A DNA stretch of 44,272 nucleotides. Source: GWB1-39-12 sp964435575. GTDB taxonomy: Bacteria; Patescibacteriota; Microgenomatia; UBA8517. Location: contig CAYSZS010000007.1 of the NCBI GenBank assembly GCA_964435575.1, forward strand, positions 1-44,272. Reading direction: 5' to 3'. The number at the start of each line of letters is the position of its first letter. Position 1 is the first letter of the stretch. The notes beneath the pieces are model-generated. The model searched no databases. It was not told the DNA's origin and saw nothing but the letters and a program-made list of their open reading frames with translations. Below, in pieces: positions 16,901 through 23,453 of the stretch. The position numbers were made by a program, and so were the translations under genes.

Positions 16901-16931
16901 AAGCATTTACTGATCCACTCTGGTTTTCCAT
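13905..16931 (-). CDS. Alpha-2-macroglobulin-like MG-domain protein lacking the thioester domain
   Basis: 1008 residues from ATG 16931. The TTG at 16952 is rejected because it overlaps a pseudogene remnant and TAAAAT lies upstream of the ATG. A cytoplasmic N-terminus with KSIAKISEKFAYRNK is followed by one TM (about 41-60). Serial beta-sandwich domains come next: an Ig-like SPRGTVSSSKPKISVKFNLP, an MG-type DKKIFLAAQNLDSGKPEGGI, the MG2 hallmark YQIFLYTDRPVYRSNAKVSF, and near the end the A2M-type DGQVKIEIPVGQTETTWRVL. The protein stops about 30 residues later, where family members continue into the thioester domain; no CxEQ is present. It probably acts as an extracytoplasmic structural or protease-binding protein rather than a classical covalent trap. 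Confidence 0.8.
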   Translation of the reverse strand: MENQSGSVNASPPPQNLFSKSIAKISEKFAYRNKVYVPKIAFFVFSLLLLISVALFFQLKYPSNQFKGRQVEYLAVISASPRGTVSSSKPKISVKFNLPVTAHHVEEYFSVSPFVEGDLIQGSSPEEIVFGPKSSFPRGAYVTITLKNGLPSDPGKKLLNDYSFSFSISYDANLVTFTSKNWSGKFMSFQASRGTDITLKVGSEIASPTVKVYKADIQMLLENLVYNVKTNYGTPKEGEYAEKLIDTNKLKILQEYKDVKDGDKVNFKGNNGVYLFQAYEGESVINSIWVTLNDTGIHLRQDDKKIFLAAQNLDSGKPEGGIDVTFYRLEENPKVLAIHTLSGIQEYPFAYPERLDLVVGRKNDDVMIIPVEIPNSQAEIRLTQSLDEKYQIFLYTDRPVYRSNAKVSFRGVLRKDNDALYELPDKQKVRVYTGSDSNFKFDKEFEVTEGGIFYGEFTLPENVKEGTRYLFTTTNLDSSKFFSEGYTYFDVFEYKKPTFGLDIEVSESELVHSEKTTAKVIGRFFNGQPFRNQKVKLTIYSRDYYETEKAVYNTSFKLNGWGGMCGGGGFDEYYGQPIGEPREIELDKNGEARLEFSTDELKSLLSQEITYVAEKTDDNGNKIVAAKSAIVHQGEFNVFFRPGPGRIAYDQEFTLAFYAEDLNGQKIADKDFSYEIYEESWKANQAERKIIKSESVKTDENGFGVFKEKLGKDGSNKYFYVSVKTQDSLNNKIEARKGILFFNKDEEREFPTLSSSGVDQTILKITSFNSSLKVGDAVSLEIIAPDDMTIFGSFERGRVYTPSWIELKKGVNTFKFDVLPQYSPSITPTFSFFYKGEYFIEGLSLNIPALHKLITVEVSTDKEKYNPGDTAIITVTTKDKDGNLLPVDIGAAIIDKAIFALRKNAAPPLHSSFYYFRNRSTNTSSSLTWIATYDWRDGRGGGGGGFEAFLKDSDTLYWNPSLKTGDDGQVKIEIPVGQTETTWRVLIYASSDDTKVGQSSKDFLVSGR

Positions 16932-16948
16932 CTTCTGAACTATTTTAA

Positions 16949-17020
16949 TCAATTTTCTCTACAAAATAAACTATATTCACATTTCTCGCACAAGATGTTT
17001 CCTGAATATTTAAAGTCCGT
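16949..17020 (-). pseudogene. Remnant of the C-terminus of a second UvrD-nuclease gene
   Basis: On the minus strand 22 codons read DFKYSGNILCEKCEYSLFCR plus EN and a TGA stop. The intact helicase-nuclease at 17723-20770 ends DFKCSGSMLCETCEYKLFCK plus VDG. The C-x2-C-x5-C spacing of the iron-sulfur cysteines is kept. Upstream, the frame hits TAA after two codons, so only the tail remains. It sits between comB and the macroglobulin-like gene, with its stop overlapping the latter's upstream region. Synonymous sites have diverged a lot, so the duplication is old. Confidence 0.75.
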
Positions 17021-17049
17021 CCTTTAAAGCTAGTCGCACAATTTATTTA

Positions 17050-17730
17050 TCATACAGGTCGAATGACTTTTATATCTCCTTCAGAATAAACTTTGGGAAC
17101 AACCGGATAAGAATTGACTTCCAGCGCCACCTCAACATCTTTAGGTTTTCCTAAAGTATCTCTGACAAGAACAGCACAATCACAAACAGAAACCCTCTTT
17201 CTCATATCCTCAAAATCATAAGCTTTGCCCTCAAGAGCACTTTTAATAGCCTCCGCGCACTCATCATCTTCAAGTCCTCTTTCACCGAGTCTTCCTAAAG
17301 CAACAAGCGACACCACATTAGGTTTACTTTTGCGAATATATTCAACAACCGCATCTAAATTGACAAAAGAAGCCATAATAATATCTTGGGCCTTGGTCGC
17401 ATCCAGTATTGATTGTGTTGCATTGTTACTTCTCAAAACTATTTTCTTGCCAGTAAAGTTTTCACTTACAACTTCTGATGGAGAGTTAATATGATGAAAT
17501 GCGTCGTGAGCATGACCATGTTCTCCTTCGCCCACCAAAACAAAGCCTTCTTTCTCATAAGTGAGGGCTTCGTCCGGAGTTTTTACAGGAATAATTTCAA
17601 CCGCTCCTTTATCGAACAAAATGGGAATTGTCGTACAGGCTCTTAAAACATCTATTATTACTGCAATACCTATAGCGTTTTTCGCTGCTTCCGTTGTGTA
17701 AAGAATTTTTATTTCCATTTTTTCAACCAT
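17050..17730 (-). CDS. ComB-like 2-phosphosulfolactate phosphatase family protein
   Basis: 226 residues. The family mark is the sentence AVIIDVLRACTTIPILFDKG (about 25-44), followed by FVLVGEGEHGHAHDAFHHIN, KIVLRSNNATQSI and DDECAEAI. ComB hydrolyses 2-phosphosulfolactate in coenzyme M synthesis, but many bacteria without that pathway carry members whose substrate is unknown; nothing else of the pathway is here. The start codon overlaps the stop of the helicase-nuclease gene by 8 nt, so the two are co-translated. A second in-frame ATG at 17718 is possible. A remnant of a helicase-nuclease tail lies just downstream, suggesting that comB was placed between two copies of that tail. Confidence 0.8.
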   Translation of the reverse strand: MVEKMEIKILYTTEAAKNAIGIAVIIDVLRACTTIPILFDKGAVEIIPVKTPDEALTYEKEGFVLVGEGEHGHAHDAFHHINSPSEVVSENFTGKKIVLRSNNATQSILDATKAQDIIMASFVNLDAVVEYIRKSKPNVVSLVALGRLGERGLEDDECAEAIKSALEGKAYDFEDMRKRVSVCDCAVLVRDTLGKPKDVEVALEVNSYPVVPKVYSEGDIKVIRPV

Positions 17731-20700
17731 CTACTTTGCAAAACAGTTTATATTCGCAAGTTTCGCAGAGCATGCTGCCGGAGCATTTGAAGTCGCTCTC
17801 CTCAATCTGTTTTCTATAATCTCCAATCATTTTTCTTGCTTCTTCCAATTCTTCTTTTGTTCTTGAAGTTGAAACGATTTGCGGTGTATCAAAATACATT
17901 AGAGAGAGTTTTACTTTTTCAGGTTTGCGATCGAAAGGGTATTCGGGAATTGAAGTTGCCGCGAGACCGTAAATTGACAGCTGCAAATCTTTTCCTGCCT
18001 CGTTCTGAGTCAGAGCCGTCGCACCTGTTTTATAATCAATAATTTCCAGCTCGTCACCCTTTACGTCAACCCTGTCAATCTTTCCACCCACCCTTAAATT
18101 ACCGCGCCCCTCCGAAGCTTTACGCGAAGGGGGGTTAATCTGTATGCTAAAGGGCTGTTCCAACGCAATGGGCTTGAGTTTCGGATCAAAATAATTCTCT
18201 AAATAAAACTTAAGAAACCGCTTTGCTTTATCAAACGAGCCTCTCTCATGAGATTTGCTAAGATACCCTTCGTTAATCCAGTTTTCCTCAAGAATTTTAT
18301 AGATCAAATCGACAGTTGGTTTTTGCCCCTGAGCCAACCTCTCGTAAAACGTCTTCATTGTTAAATGAAAAGAGTTTCCAAAACTTTGCGATGAGGTTGG
18401 AGGAGTTGGCAATTTATAAATGTATTTTAATTTAAAGTGAAGTGGACAGGTACGAAAGGTTTCGATTTGACTGTAGGATAAATAGTCGATGTGGATAGGC
18501 CACCGGCCCGGATGGGCCTCTGGCCCGGAGGGTTGTTCGGTCTTGAACTTGGGCTTGTAATCCAAGAAAGAAAGTTGCTGGTCTTCTTCTTTGGGAGGTT
18601 CGGCGGAAACCGACTTCTCCCCAAGTGCCTCGAAGATAAATGAAGATAATCTTTTCTCACGCTTTCCTTCACCATAATAATCGGCAGCTGTAAGGTAAAG
18701 GCGTTCCATTGCACGAGTCATTCCAACATAAAAAAGCCTTCTCTCTTCTTGAAGATGATAATCCCCCTGCGGTAAAACTTCTTTAATAAGTGCATCGGGA
18801 ATTGGAATCTGTTCCCTGCGCTCAATTGTGGGAAATCTTTGTGAAACCAAATTAACCAAGAAAACAACCGGGAATTCCAATCCTTTGGCAGAATGAACAG
18901 TAAGAATATTCACTGCGTTTTCTTTAGTCCAATCAATATCGGCAGCGAGTGGTGATTCGCCCAACTCGCTGGCTAAATCTATCCAGTCAACTACCGCTGT
19001 CACTGTCGCATCATCATGCTCTATCTCATAAGTTTTAAGTTTGTCAAAAAATTTGGAAATATTAAGAGCACGTTTTTCTGCCTCAGAAGTATCAGGATTA
19101 AGAAGTCTTCGCAGAAGCCCGGAATCTTCAAGAAAGTAGTAAAGAATTTGCCCGGCCGTCTCTCTTTTAATTAATTTTTGTTGTCTTTCAATAATTTGTA
19201 AAATCTTTTTAACTTTTTCTTTCGTTTCTTCGGAAACAAAAACGTCGTCTATTTTTTCGCAGGCTTCGAAAAGACTAAGATTTTTCATTCTTCCATAATT
19301 AGTCAGCCTTATTAAATCTTTCGCCTGGATATCAAAATAGTCAATTGAAAGTAGTCGATACATCGAAACATTATCTTCGAAATCATAAAGCACTTTTAAA
19401 TAAGAAAGTAGATCAACTATTTCCGGCTGCCTAAAAAGCCTGCCCGGACCTAAAAATTGATGGGGGATTCCATGTCTTGCCAAAGCTCTGATAAAAGGTT
19501 CGGAGTGGATGTTTGCCCTTACCAAAATAGCTATATCCTTATAATTAAAAAGGGCTAACCCTTCCGAAGCTTTATGCGAAGGAGGGTTGGCAGTCAGCTT
19601 TCTAATTTCCTTCGCAACAGCTTCTGCCTCATTCTCAACTCGGTCAACATGAATAAAAGAAGATTCATTTCCGACTTTCTTAAACTTAGACATAGACTTT
19701 AACTTTTTGTCTATCTTTTCAATTACTTCCAGCCTATCTGGGTTGTTGTATTGGATAAGTTGATAGGCTTTATCCAAAATCTCCTGTGAAGACCTGTAAT
19801 TTTTGGTTAAAGTTACAATCTTGGCTTCTGGAAAATTCTTTCTGAAGTACAAAGCGTTAGACACCGCCGCTCCGCGAAATCTATAGATACTTTGATCATC
19901 ATCCAAAACAACGGTTATATTTTTTTCTTTTCCAGCCAAAAGTTTCACCAATTCATTCTGGGCAATATTAGTATCCTGAAATTCATCAACCAAAATATAC
20001 TTAAACTGCTTTCTGTATTCTTGAACTACGTTGGGTCTTTCTCTAAAAAGTTTCAAAGTTTTAACTATCAAATCCCCAAAGTCCATTACCCCTTCTTTAG
20101 TTTTCAACTCTTCATACATTTTATAGGCCTTTGCCAACTCCCCCCATTTCTCAATTTCAACTTTTGACTCAGCTGGTAAACTTTCCAGACCAGCTGAGTC
20201 ATCCCGTGAAGACTTCGCGCCATGTGAGGCGCGAACCTTTTTGCGGGATTCCCCTTGTTTTTGAACCCACTTGATATATTCAGCTGGCGTTATGTCTTCA
20301 TCCTGAAGCCTGCTAAAATGCTGTAGCATTCCGCCGATAAATTTCGTCGGATTTCCCAACGGTCTAAAATAATTTAGGTCAAATTTGAATAAGTTTTTTC
20401 TGACAAATTGGACCGACTCCGACTGAGTGTTTAATTTATATTTGGGATCAAGTCCGATATGTAAAACTTCGGAGCGGAGGATGCGGTCGCAAAAAGAATG
20501 AAAGGTCGATATCCACATTTGGGTGTAACCATAGGGCATTGCAATGTCCACCCGCTCCTGCATCTCTTGGGCGGCTTTTTCGGTAAACGTTAAAGCCAAA
20601 ATTTCAGAAGGTTTCGCCAGGTCTTTCTCAATCAAATATTTTATCCGTTCGGTAATAACAGTCGTCTTCCCCGTCCCCGCCCCCGCGATAATTAAAAGGG

Positions 20701-20770
20701 GTCCACTTTTGTGTCTAACCGCCAATATTTGTTCTTCGTTTAATTTTTTGTCTGAAGTTTTTGTTGCCAC
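17723..20770 (-). CDS. UvrD-like helicase fused to RecB/AddB-type PD-(D/E)XK nuclease
   Basis: 1015 residues from GTG 20770, which lies 6 nt after a TGGTAAAAT extended -10. Helicase motifs: LNEEQILAV, Walker A GAGTGKTTVI (about 30-39), TFHSFCDRIL, VDEFQDTN, LDDDQSIYRFRGA, KNYRSS, VNILTVHSAKGLEFPVVFLV, FYVGMTRAMERLYLT. The C-terminal ~230 residues are a nuclease: SYSQIETFRTCPLHFKLKY, then ELEIIDYKTG (metal-binding Asp and the Lys of the D-YKTG motif), and three closing cysteines (C-x2-C-x5-C near 1002-1011). With the earlier Cys of RTCP they likely form the 4Fe-4S staple seen in AddB-type nucleases. Expected role: double-strand break end processing. At least five palindromic insertions are translated in this gene (18106, 18500, 19557, 20166, 20201). 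Confidence 0.88.
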   Translation of the reverse strand: MATKTSDKKLNEEQILAVRHKSGPLLIIAGAGTGKTTVITERIKYLIEKDLAKPSEILALTFTEKAAQEMQERVDIAMPYGYTQMWISTFHSFCDRILRSEVLHIGLDPKYKLNTQSESVQFVRKNLFKFDLNYFRPLGNPTKFIGGMLQHFSRLQDEDITPAEYIKWVQKQGESRKKVRASHGAKSSRDDSAGLESLPAESKVEIEKWGELAKAYKMYEELKTKEGVMDFGDLIVKTLKLFRERPNVVQEYRKQFKYILVDEFQDTNIAQNELVKLLAGKEKNITVVLDDDQSIYRFRGAAVSNALYFRKNFPEAKIVTLTKNYRSSQEILDKAYQLIQYNNPDRLEVIEKIDKKLKSMSKFKKVGNESSFIHVDRVENEAEAVAKEIRKLTANPPSHKASEGLALFNYKDIAILVRANIHSEPFIRALARHGIPHQFLGPGRLFRQPEIVDLLSYLKVLYDFEDNVSMYRLLSIDYFDIQAKDLIRLTNYGRMKNLSLFEACEKIDDVFVSEETKEKVKKILQIIERQQKLIKRETAGQILYYFLEDSGLLRRLLNPDTSEAEKRALNISKFFDKLKTYEIEHDDATVTAVVDWIDLASELGESPLAADIDWTKENAVNILTVHSAKGLEFPVVFLVNLVSQRFPTIERREQIPIPDALIKEVLPQGDYHLQEERRLFYVGMTRAMERLYLTAADYYGEGKREKRLSSFIFEALGEKSVSAEPPKEEDQQLSFLDYKPKFKTEQPSGPEAHPGRWPIHIDYLSYSQIETFRTCPLHFKLKYIYKLPTPPTSSQSFGNSFHLTMKTFYERLAQGQKPTVDLIYKILEENWINEGYLSKSHERGSFDKAKRFLKFYLENYFDPKLKPIALEQPFSIQINPPSRKASEGRGNLRVGGKIDRVDVKGDELEIIDYKTGATALTQNEAGKDLQLSIYGLAATSIPEYPFDRKPEKVKLSLMYFDTPQIVSTSRTKEELEEARKMIGDYRKQIEESDFKCSGSMLCETCEYKLFCKVDG
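18106..18134. repeat. Translated palindrome, family 1 copy 1, in the helicase-nuclease
   Basis: Read on the minus strand: CCCCTTCG, then CGTAAAGC, then TTCGGAGGGG, a hairpin encoding PPSRKASEGR. Nearly the same as 19557-19588. Confidence 0.75.
18500..18529. repeat. Translated GC-rich palindrome in the helicase-nuclease, shared with lcp
   Basis: On the minus strand GGCCAGAGGCCC, four variable bases, GGGCCGGTGGC, encoding GPEAHPGRW. The lcp gene has the same two blocks (GGCCAGAGGCCC, GGGCCGGCGGC) on the plus strand at 8951-8976, where its gene reads them in the reverse orientation. Confidence 0.75.
19557..19588. repeat. Translated palindrome, family 1 copy 2, in the helicase-nuclease
   Basis: AACCCTTCCGAAGC (19557-19570), then TTTATGCGAAGGAGGGTT; the ends pair as a hairpin. 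The minus strand reads NPPSHKASEGL, matching NPPSRKASEGR of copy 1. Confidence 0.75.
20166..20249. repeat. Two adjacent translated hairpins in the helicase-nuclease
   Basis: Hairpin 1: GACTCAGCTGGT (20166-20177) and ACCAGCTGAGTC (20189-20200), a perfect 12-bp stem. Hairpin 2 starts at the next base: outer ATCCCG (20201-20206) with CGGGAT (20244-20249), inner TTCGCGCC (20214-20221) with GGCGCGAA (20228-20235). The block is 84 bp, exactly 28 codons, between helicase subdomain sequences. Confidence 0.8.
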
Positions 20771-20776
20771 GAAGCA

Positions 20777-20782
20777 ATTTTA
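20777..20782 (-). promoter_or_regulatory. Extended -10, leaderless promoter of the helicase-nuclease
   Basis: TGGTAAAAT on the minus strand; the hexamer ends 6 nt before GTG 20770 and so decides the GTG start. Confidence 0.55.
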
Positions 20783-20826
20783 CCACCTTTTCATTAATTT
20801 TATGGCTAGAATAATCCAGTGATTCT

Positions 20827-21396
20827 TTAAGCTTTATCTTTTTTGCCTTTCAGCAAAGTCTCCACGACTTCTTTGGGTAAGGATACTGCTGAAAGAAGGG
20901 CATTCTTGACGGTCTGGCTAGTTTCTCCTCCAACTTCTTCGGCAACTTTTACGACTCCCAGAATCGCATTTTTAGCGGCGTCTGTCGTATCTTGTCCGAG
21001 GTTACCAGCGGTTTCAATCGCCGATTCAACTGCGGAAACAGCAACATTAGCAACGTCTCCTCCAACGTCTGCCGCCCCTTTTACTGCACCTGAGGCCGAT
21101 TGACTAACCGCCTCCATCACGTCTCCTCCTGCCTCGGCAACTCCGTTTATCGCAGCGCTTACCGAATTTTTTGCAGCATCTACGACTGACACACCTACTT
21201 TGGAAGCACCAGTTACGGCACCCGCAACAGTATCGGAAACTACACCCATTACAGCACCCCCCGCCTCGCTGACATCTTTAAGTGAACCCAAAACCTGATT
21301 TTTTACTACCTGCCTTAAAGAAGAGAGAATATCATCCGCTCCCTTAATCGCGGAAACAACAGTTTCGCTTATTTCGTCAACAACTTTAGATAACAT
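20827..21396 (-). CDS. Protein of seven 22-residue amphipathic helical repeats
   Basis: 189 residues. After a 19-residue head, seven units of exactly 22 residues follow (20-41, 42-63, 64-85, 86-107, 108-129, 130-151, 152-173) and a basic 16-residue tail ending KGKKDKA. Units read like VAEAGGDVMEAVSQSASGAV plus KG: Ala/Val/Gly-rich with GG near position 5 and hydrophobic residues in helical spacing. No Trp or Cys, no signal peptide. The 22- (2 x 11-) residue period recalls apolipoprotein-, LEA- and phasin-like helices that lie on lipid or protect proteins; this is analogy, not homology. It has an extended -10 and a strong Shine-Dalgarno, rare in this window, so it is probably highly expressed. 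Confidence 0.75.
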   Translation of the reverse strand: MLSKVVDEISETVVSAIKGADDILSSLRQVVKNQVLGSLKDVSEAGGAVMGVVSDTVAGAVTGASKVGVSVVDAAKNSVSAAINGVAEAGGDVMEAVSQSASGAVKGAADVGGDVANVAVSAVESAIETAGNLGQDTTDAAKNAILGVVKVAEEVGGETSQTVKNALLSAVSLPKEVVETLLKGKKDKA

Positions 21397-21403
21397 TATT
21401 TCT

Positions 21404-21412
21404 CACCCCCTT
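21404..21412 (-). promoter_or_regulatory. Strong Shine-Dalgarno of the 22-residue-repeat gene
   Basis: AAGGGGGTG on the minus strand, 7 nt before ATG 21396, preceded by TGGTATAGT (minus, 21424-21432) as an extended -10. Confidence 0.75.
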
Positions 21413-21431
21413 CATATCTACTATACCATTT

Positions 21432-22391
21432 CTAGTCTTCAAATTCTGCAATCTTTTTCTTTGAACCCTCCTCAAGAGACCTAGTCGAAGATATTTTTTG
21501 GCCGAGTTGGGAGAAGACTGATAAGACGCTGCTCATTGTATTGTAGGCGTTGGTTAGGTGCTTTTGAAGAACCGAAAGTGTATCGCCGACTTTGCTGTAG
21601 TCTTTTTGAATTGCACGAAGGGCAGATAAGATTTCTCTTGCTTGGGCTTCGATTTTTTGACCCTCAAAGCTCATCAGGATCGCCCGCAAGTATGCATAGA
21701 AAGTGGTTGGGGAAACGGGGAGTATTCTTTTGGCTCCGGCGTAATCAAATAGGGTCGGATTATTTACAATCTCATAATATACGGCCTCACTTGGAATGTA
21801 CATCAGGGCATAATCAATAGTTCCTTCCTCGGTCAAAATATACTTTAGGGAAATGTCATCAATGTGTTTTTTGACATCCCTTTCAAAATCCTTTTTTACC
21901 TGGCCGTAGCTTTTTGCGGAGGCGGGCTCGCTGCTTAAAGAAGTCATCCGTCGAAAATTTTCCATCGGAAACTTTGAATCAACTGGAATAATCCCCGCCG
22001 TAGTTTTAATCGCCGCATCAACCTTTTCGCCTGATTTGAAAGTGTATTGTAGATGAAACGATTGCTTTGGAAGATACTGAGCCAGAAGTTCTTTCAAAAC
22101 CTGCTCCCCAATATTTCCCCTTAATTTTGGGCTTCGCAGAAATTCCTGCAAATCTTTCATTCCCCTCCCAATTTCGCTCATTTCGCCGATATTCTTCTGA
22201 ACATCTCCGATAACCCTTGCGGCATTGTCCAATCTTTCATTAAAAGATTTACTTTGTTCGTTCAAACGAACGTTTGTTGTTTTTAAGTACTCAAGAAGTT
22301 CATCAGAAGGCTTTTGCTTTTTATTTATTAAATAGACCAGAAGTATAAAGCCGCCTATTATTAATATTATTATGATAACTAAAGGATCCAT
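21432..22391 (-). CDS. rmuC: RmuC family DNA recombination protein
   Basis: 319 residues. An N-terminal TM (about 3-22) is followed by a coiled-coil stretch (about 30-85) and the RmuC nuclease-like core: GNIGEQVLKELLAQYLP, then FHLQYTFKSGEKVDAAIKT, IIPVDSKFPMENFRRM, YALMYIPSEAVYYE and ILPVSPTTFYAYLRAI. RmuC limits rearrangement at inverted repeats and has a PD-(D/E)XK-like fold. Its presence beside a RecB-like nuclease in a repeat-rich genome is suggestive. The start codon lies 4 nt from a dispersed inverted-repeat element. Confidence 0.92.
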   Translation of the reverse strand: MDPLVIIIILIIGGFILLVYLINKKQKPSDELLEYLKTTNVRLNEQSKSFNERLDNAARVIGDVQKNIGEMSEIGRGMKDLQEFLRSPKLRGNIGEQVLKELLAQYLPKQSFHLQYTFKSGEKVDAAIKTTAGIIPVDSKFPMENFRRMTSLSSEPASAKSYGQVKKDFERDVKKHIDDISLKYILTEEGTIDYALMYIPSEAVYYEIVNNPTLFDYAGAKRILPVSPTTFYAYLRAILMSFEGQKIEAQAREILSALRAIQKDYSKVGDTLSVLQKHLTNAYNTMSSVLSVFSQLGQKISSTRSLEEGSKKKIAEFED

Positions 22392-22395
22392 AAAT

Positions 22396-22530
22396 AAATG
22401 ATTCTAATTATGCTAATAATGCCAATGATGCGAATAAATACAAATAGCTTGGGATCGAGATAATAGAGTTTCTTTCTACACAATTCGTATTTATTTGTAG
22501 ATTGGCATACATTCGTAGATTAGCATTATA
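22396..22530 (-). repeat. Dispersed inverted-repeat element, copy B
   Basis: On the minus strand it matches the 12621-12756 copy end to end, with the same central block GAAACTCTATTATCT. It ends 4 nt before the rmuC start codon, as copy A ends at the start of femAB-2. No gene is visible inside. Confidence 0.8.
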
Positions 22531-22562
22531 CTTAAACAATTCTAGCATCCCCACACACTACA

Positions 22563-22907
22563 ATGAAACCAGTAAGCTATGAAGCAAGAAAAAAGGAGAT
22601 AAAATTCCGTAAGAATTTTTTTCCGACTTTACTCATTATCATTACGCTTTGGATAATGCTTACATCAGTTTTCTATTTTGTTGATCCGGAGTCTTTCGGA
22701 GCCATCCCCCTATTCTTTCTACTAACTTTCTTTGCGCTATTTTTTACAACCTCAACTCTTTTCGCAAATACAAAGCGCGGTATGGTCATATCGTTGGCAA
22801 TTATTTTTTTTCTGATGCTTAGGTATTTGGGTGTAGGCAATATTGTTAATTTCTTACTGATCTTCGGTCTGGTAATTGTTTTTGAAATTTTTTTTCTAAA
22901 AAAGTAA
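22563..22907 (+). CDS. Small polytopic membrane protein
   Basis: 114 residues, a basic N-terminus (YEARKKEIKFRKN) and four hydrophobic stretches (about 22-40, 47-64, 70-85, 92-110). No charged residues sit in the membrane segments apart from the loops, and no family motif is recognisable. It precedes the TrpR-like gene but is separated from it by a separate promoter. Function unknown. Confidence 0.6.
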   Translation: MKPVSYEARKKEIKFRKNFFPTLLIIITLWIMLTSVFYFVDPESFGAIPLFFLLTFFALFFTTSTLFANTKRGMVISLAIIFFLMLRYLGVGNIVNFLLIFGLVIVFEIFFLKK

Positions 22908-22917
22908 AAAATATCTA

Positions 22918-22945
22918 TTGACTTGACCGAGAGAATTGCTATACT
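22918..22945 (+). promoter_or_regulatory. Predicted promoter of the TrpR-like gene
   Basis: TTGACT at 22918-22923 and TATACT at 22940-22945, 16 nt apart; leader of about 42 nt to ATG 22994. Confidence 0.5.
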
Positions 22946-22993
22946 GTTCCAAATCTCTACTTCAGTCGATCAAACACCCCTGCCTTAATAGTT

Positions 22994-23344
22994 ATGAGAA
23001 CATCTGATAAAAAACTTAATCCCTCTTTAAAAAAAGAAATCGAAGCTGTTTTTGTCCAAACAATTACCGACCTTAGGGACATAGGAGAAACAGAAACTTT
23101 CTTAACCGACTTTTTTAATGAATCCGAACACGAAGCGTTTGCCAAAAGACTTGCCATTGCCTACTGGCTCAAAAAAGGTAGGTCCTACGCCAACATCAAA
23201 GACAACCTCAAAGTCTCAAGTGCTACAATTGCAACGATTCAATCTATGATGGATAAACCCGGTTTCAAACTAGCACTCAAGAAAATAGAGGCAGAAGAAT
23301 GGGCCAATCAATGGGCGGAAAGGATTAAAAAGTTTATTAAATAG
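22994..23344 (+). CDS. TrpR/YerC/YecD-type HTH protein
   Basis: 116 residues. The core EAFAKRLAIAYWLKKGRSYANIKDNLKVSSATIATI matches the TrpR-like helix-turn-helix of the YerC/YecD group: a helix with RL..A..L..G, Y..I, and a recognition helix around SSATIATIQ. The tryptophan-ligand signature of E. coli TrpR is not evident. Members are small DNA-binding repressors with poorly known targets. It stands alone with its own promoter, upstream of metG. Confidence 0.8.
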   Translation: MRTSDKKLNPSLKKEIEAVFVQTITDLRDIGETETFLTDFFNESEHEAFAKRLAIAYWLKKGRSYANIKDNLKVSSATIATIQSMMDKPGFKLALKKIEAEEWANQWAERIKKFIK

Positions 23345-23441
23345 AATTAATTTCAATTATTTCTCCTCGTTTGCTTTCTTATCCAAACATCAACTCCAAC
23401 TATCGAGGACGATACATAACCAATTTGTGATGGCTTTATAG

Positions 23442-23447
23442 TAAAAT
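23442..23447 (+). promoter_or_regulatory. -10 hexamer, leaderless promoter of metG
   Basis: TAAAAT ends 6 nt before ATG 23454. Confidence 0.5.
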
Positions 23448-23453
23448 ACAACT

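Noticed and set aside
16932..16952. TTG start adding seven codons to the macroglobulin-like gene
   Set aside because: It overlaps the stop of the helicase-nuclease remnant and lies next to a -10-like TAAAAT; ATG 16931 gives a normal N-terminus before the TM.
17225..17494. Plus-strand 89-residue frame within comB
   Set aside because: Antisense to the conserved ComB core, Ser/Leu-rich, with no supporting promoter or motif.
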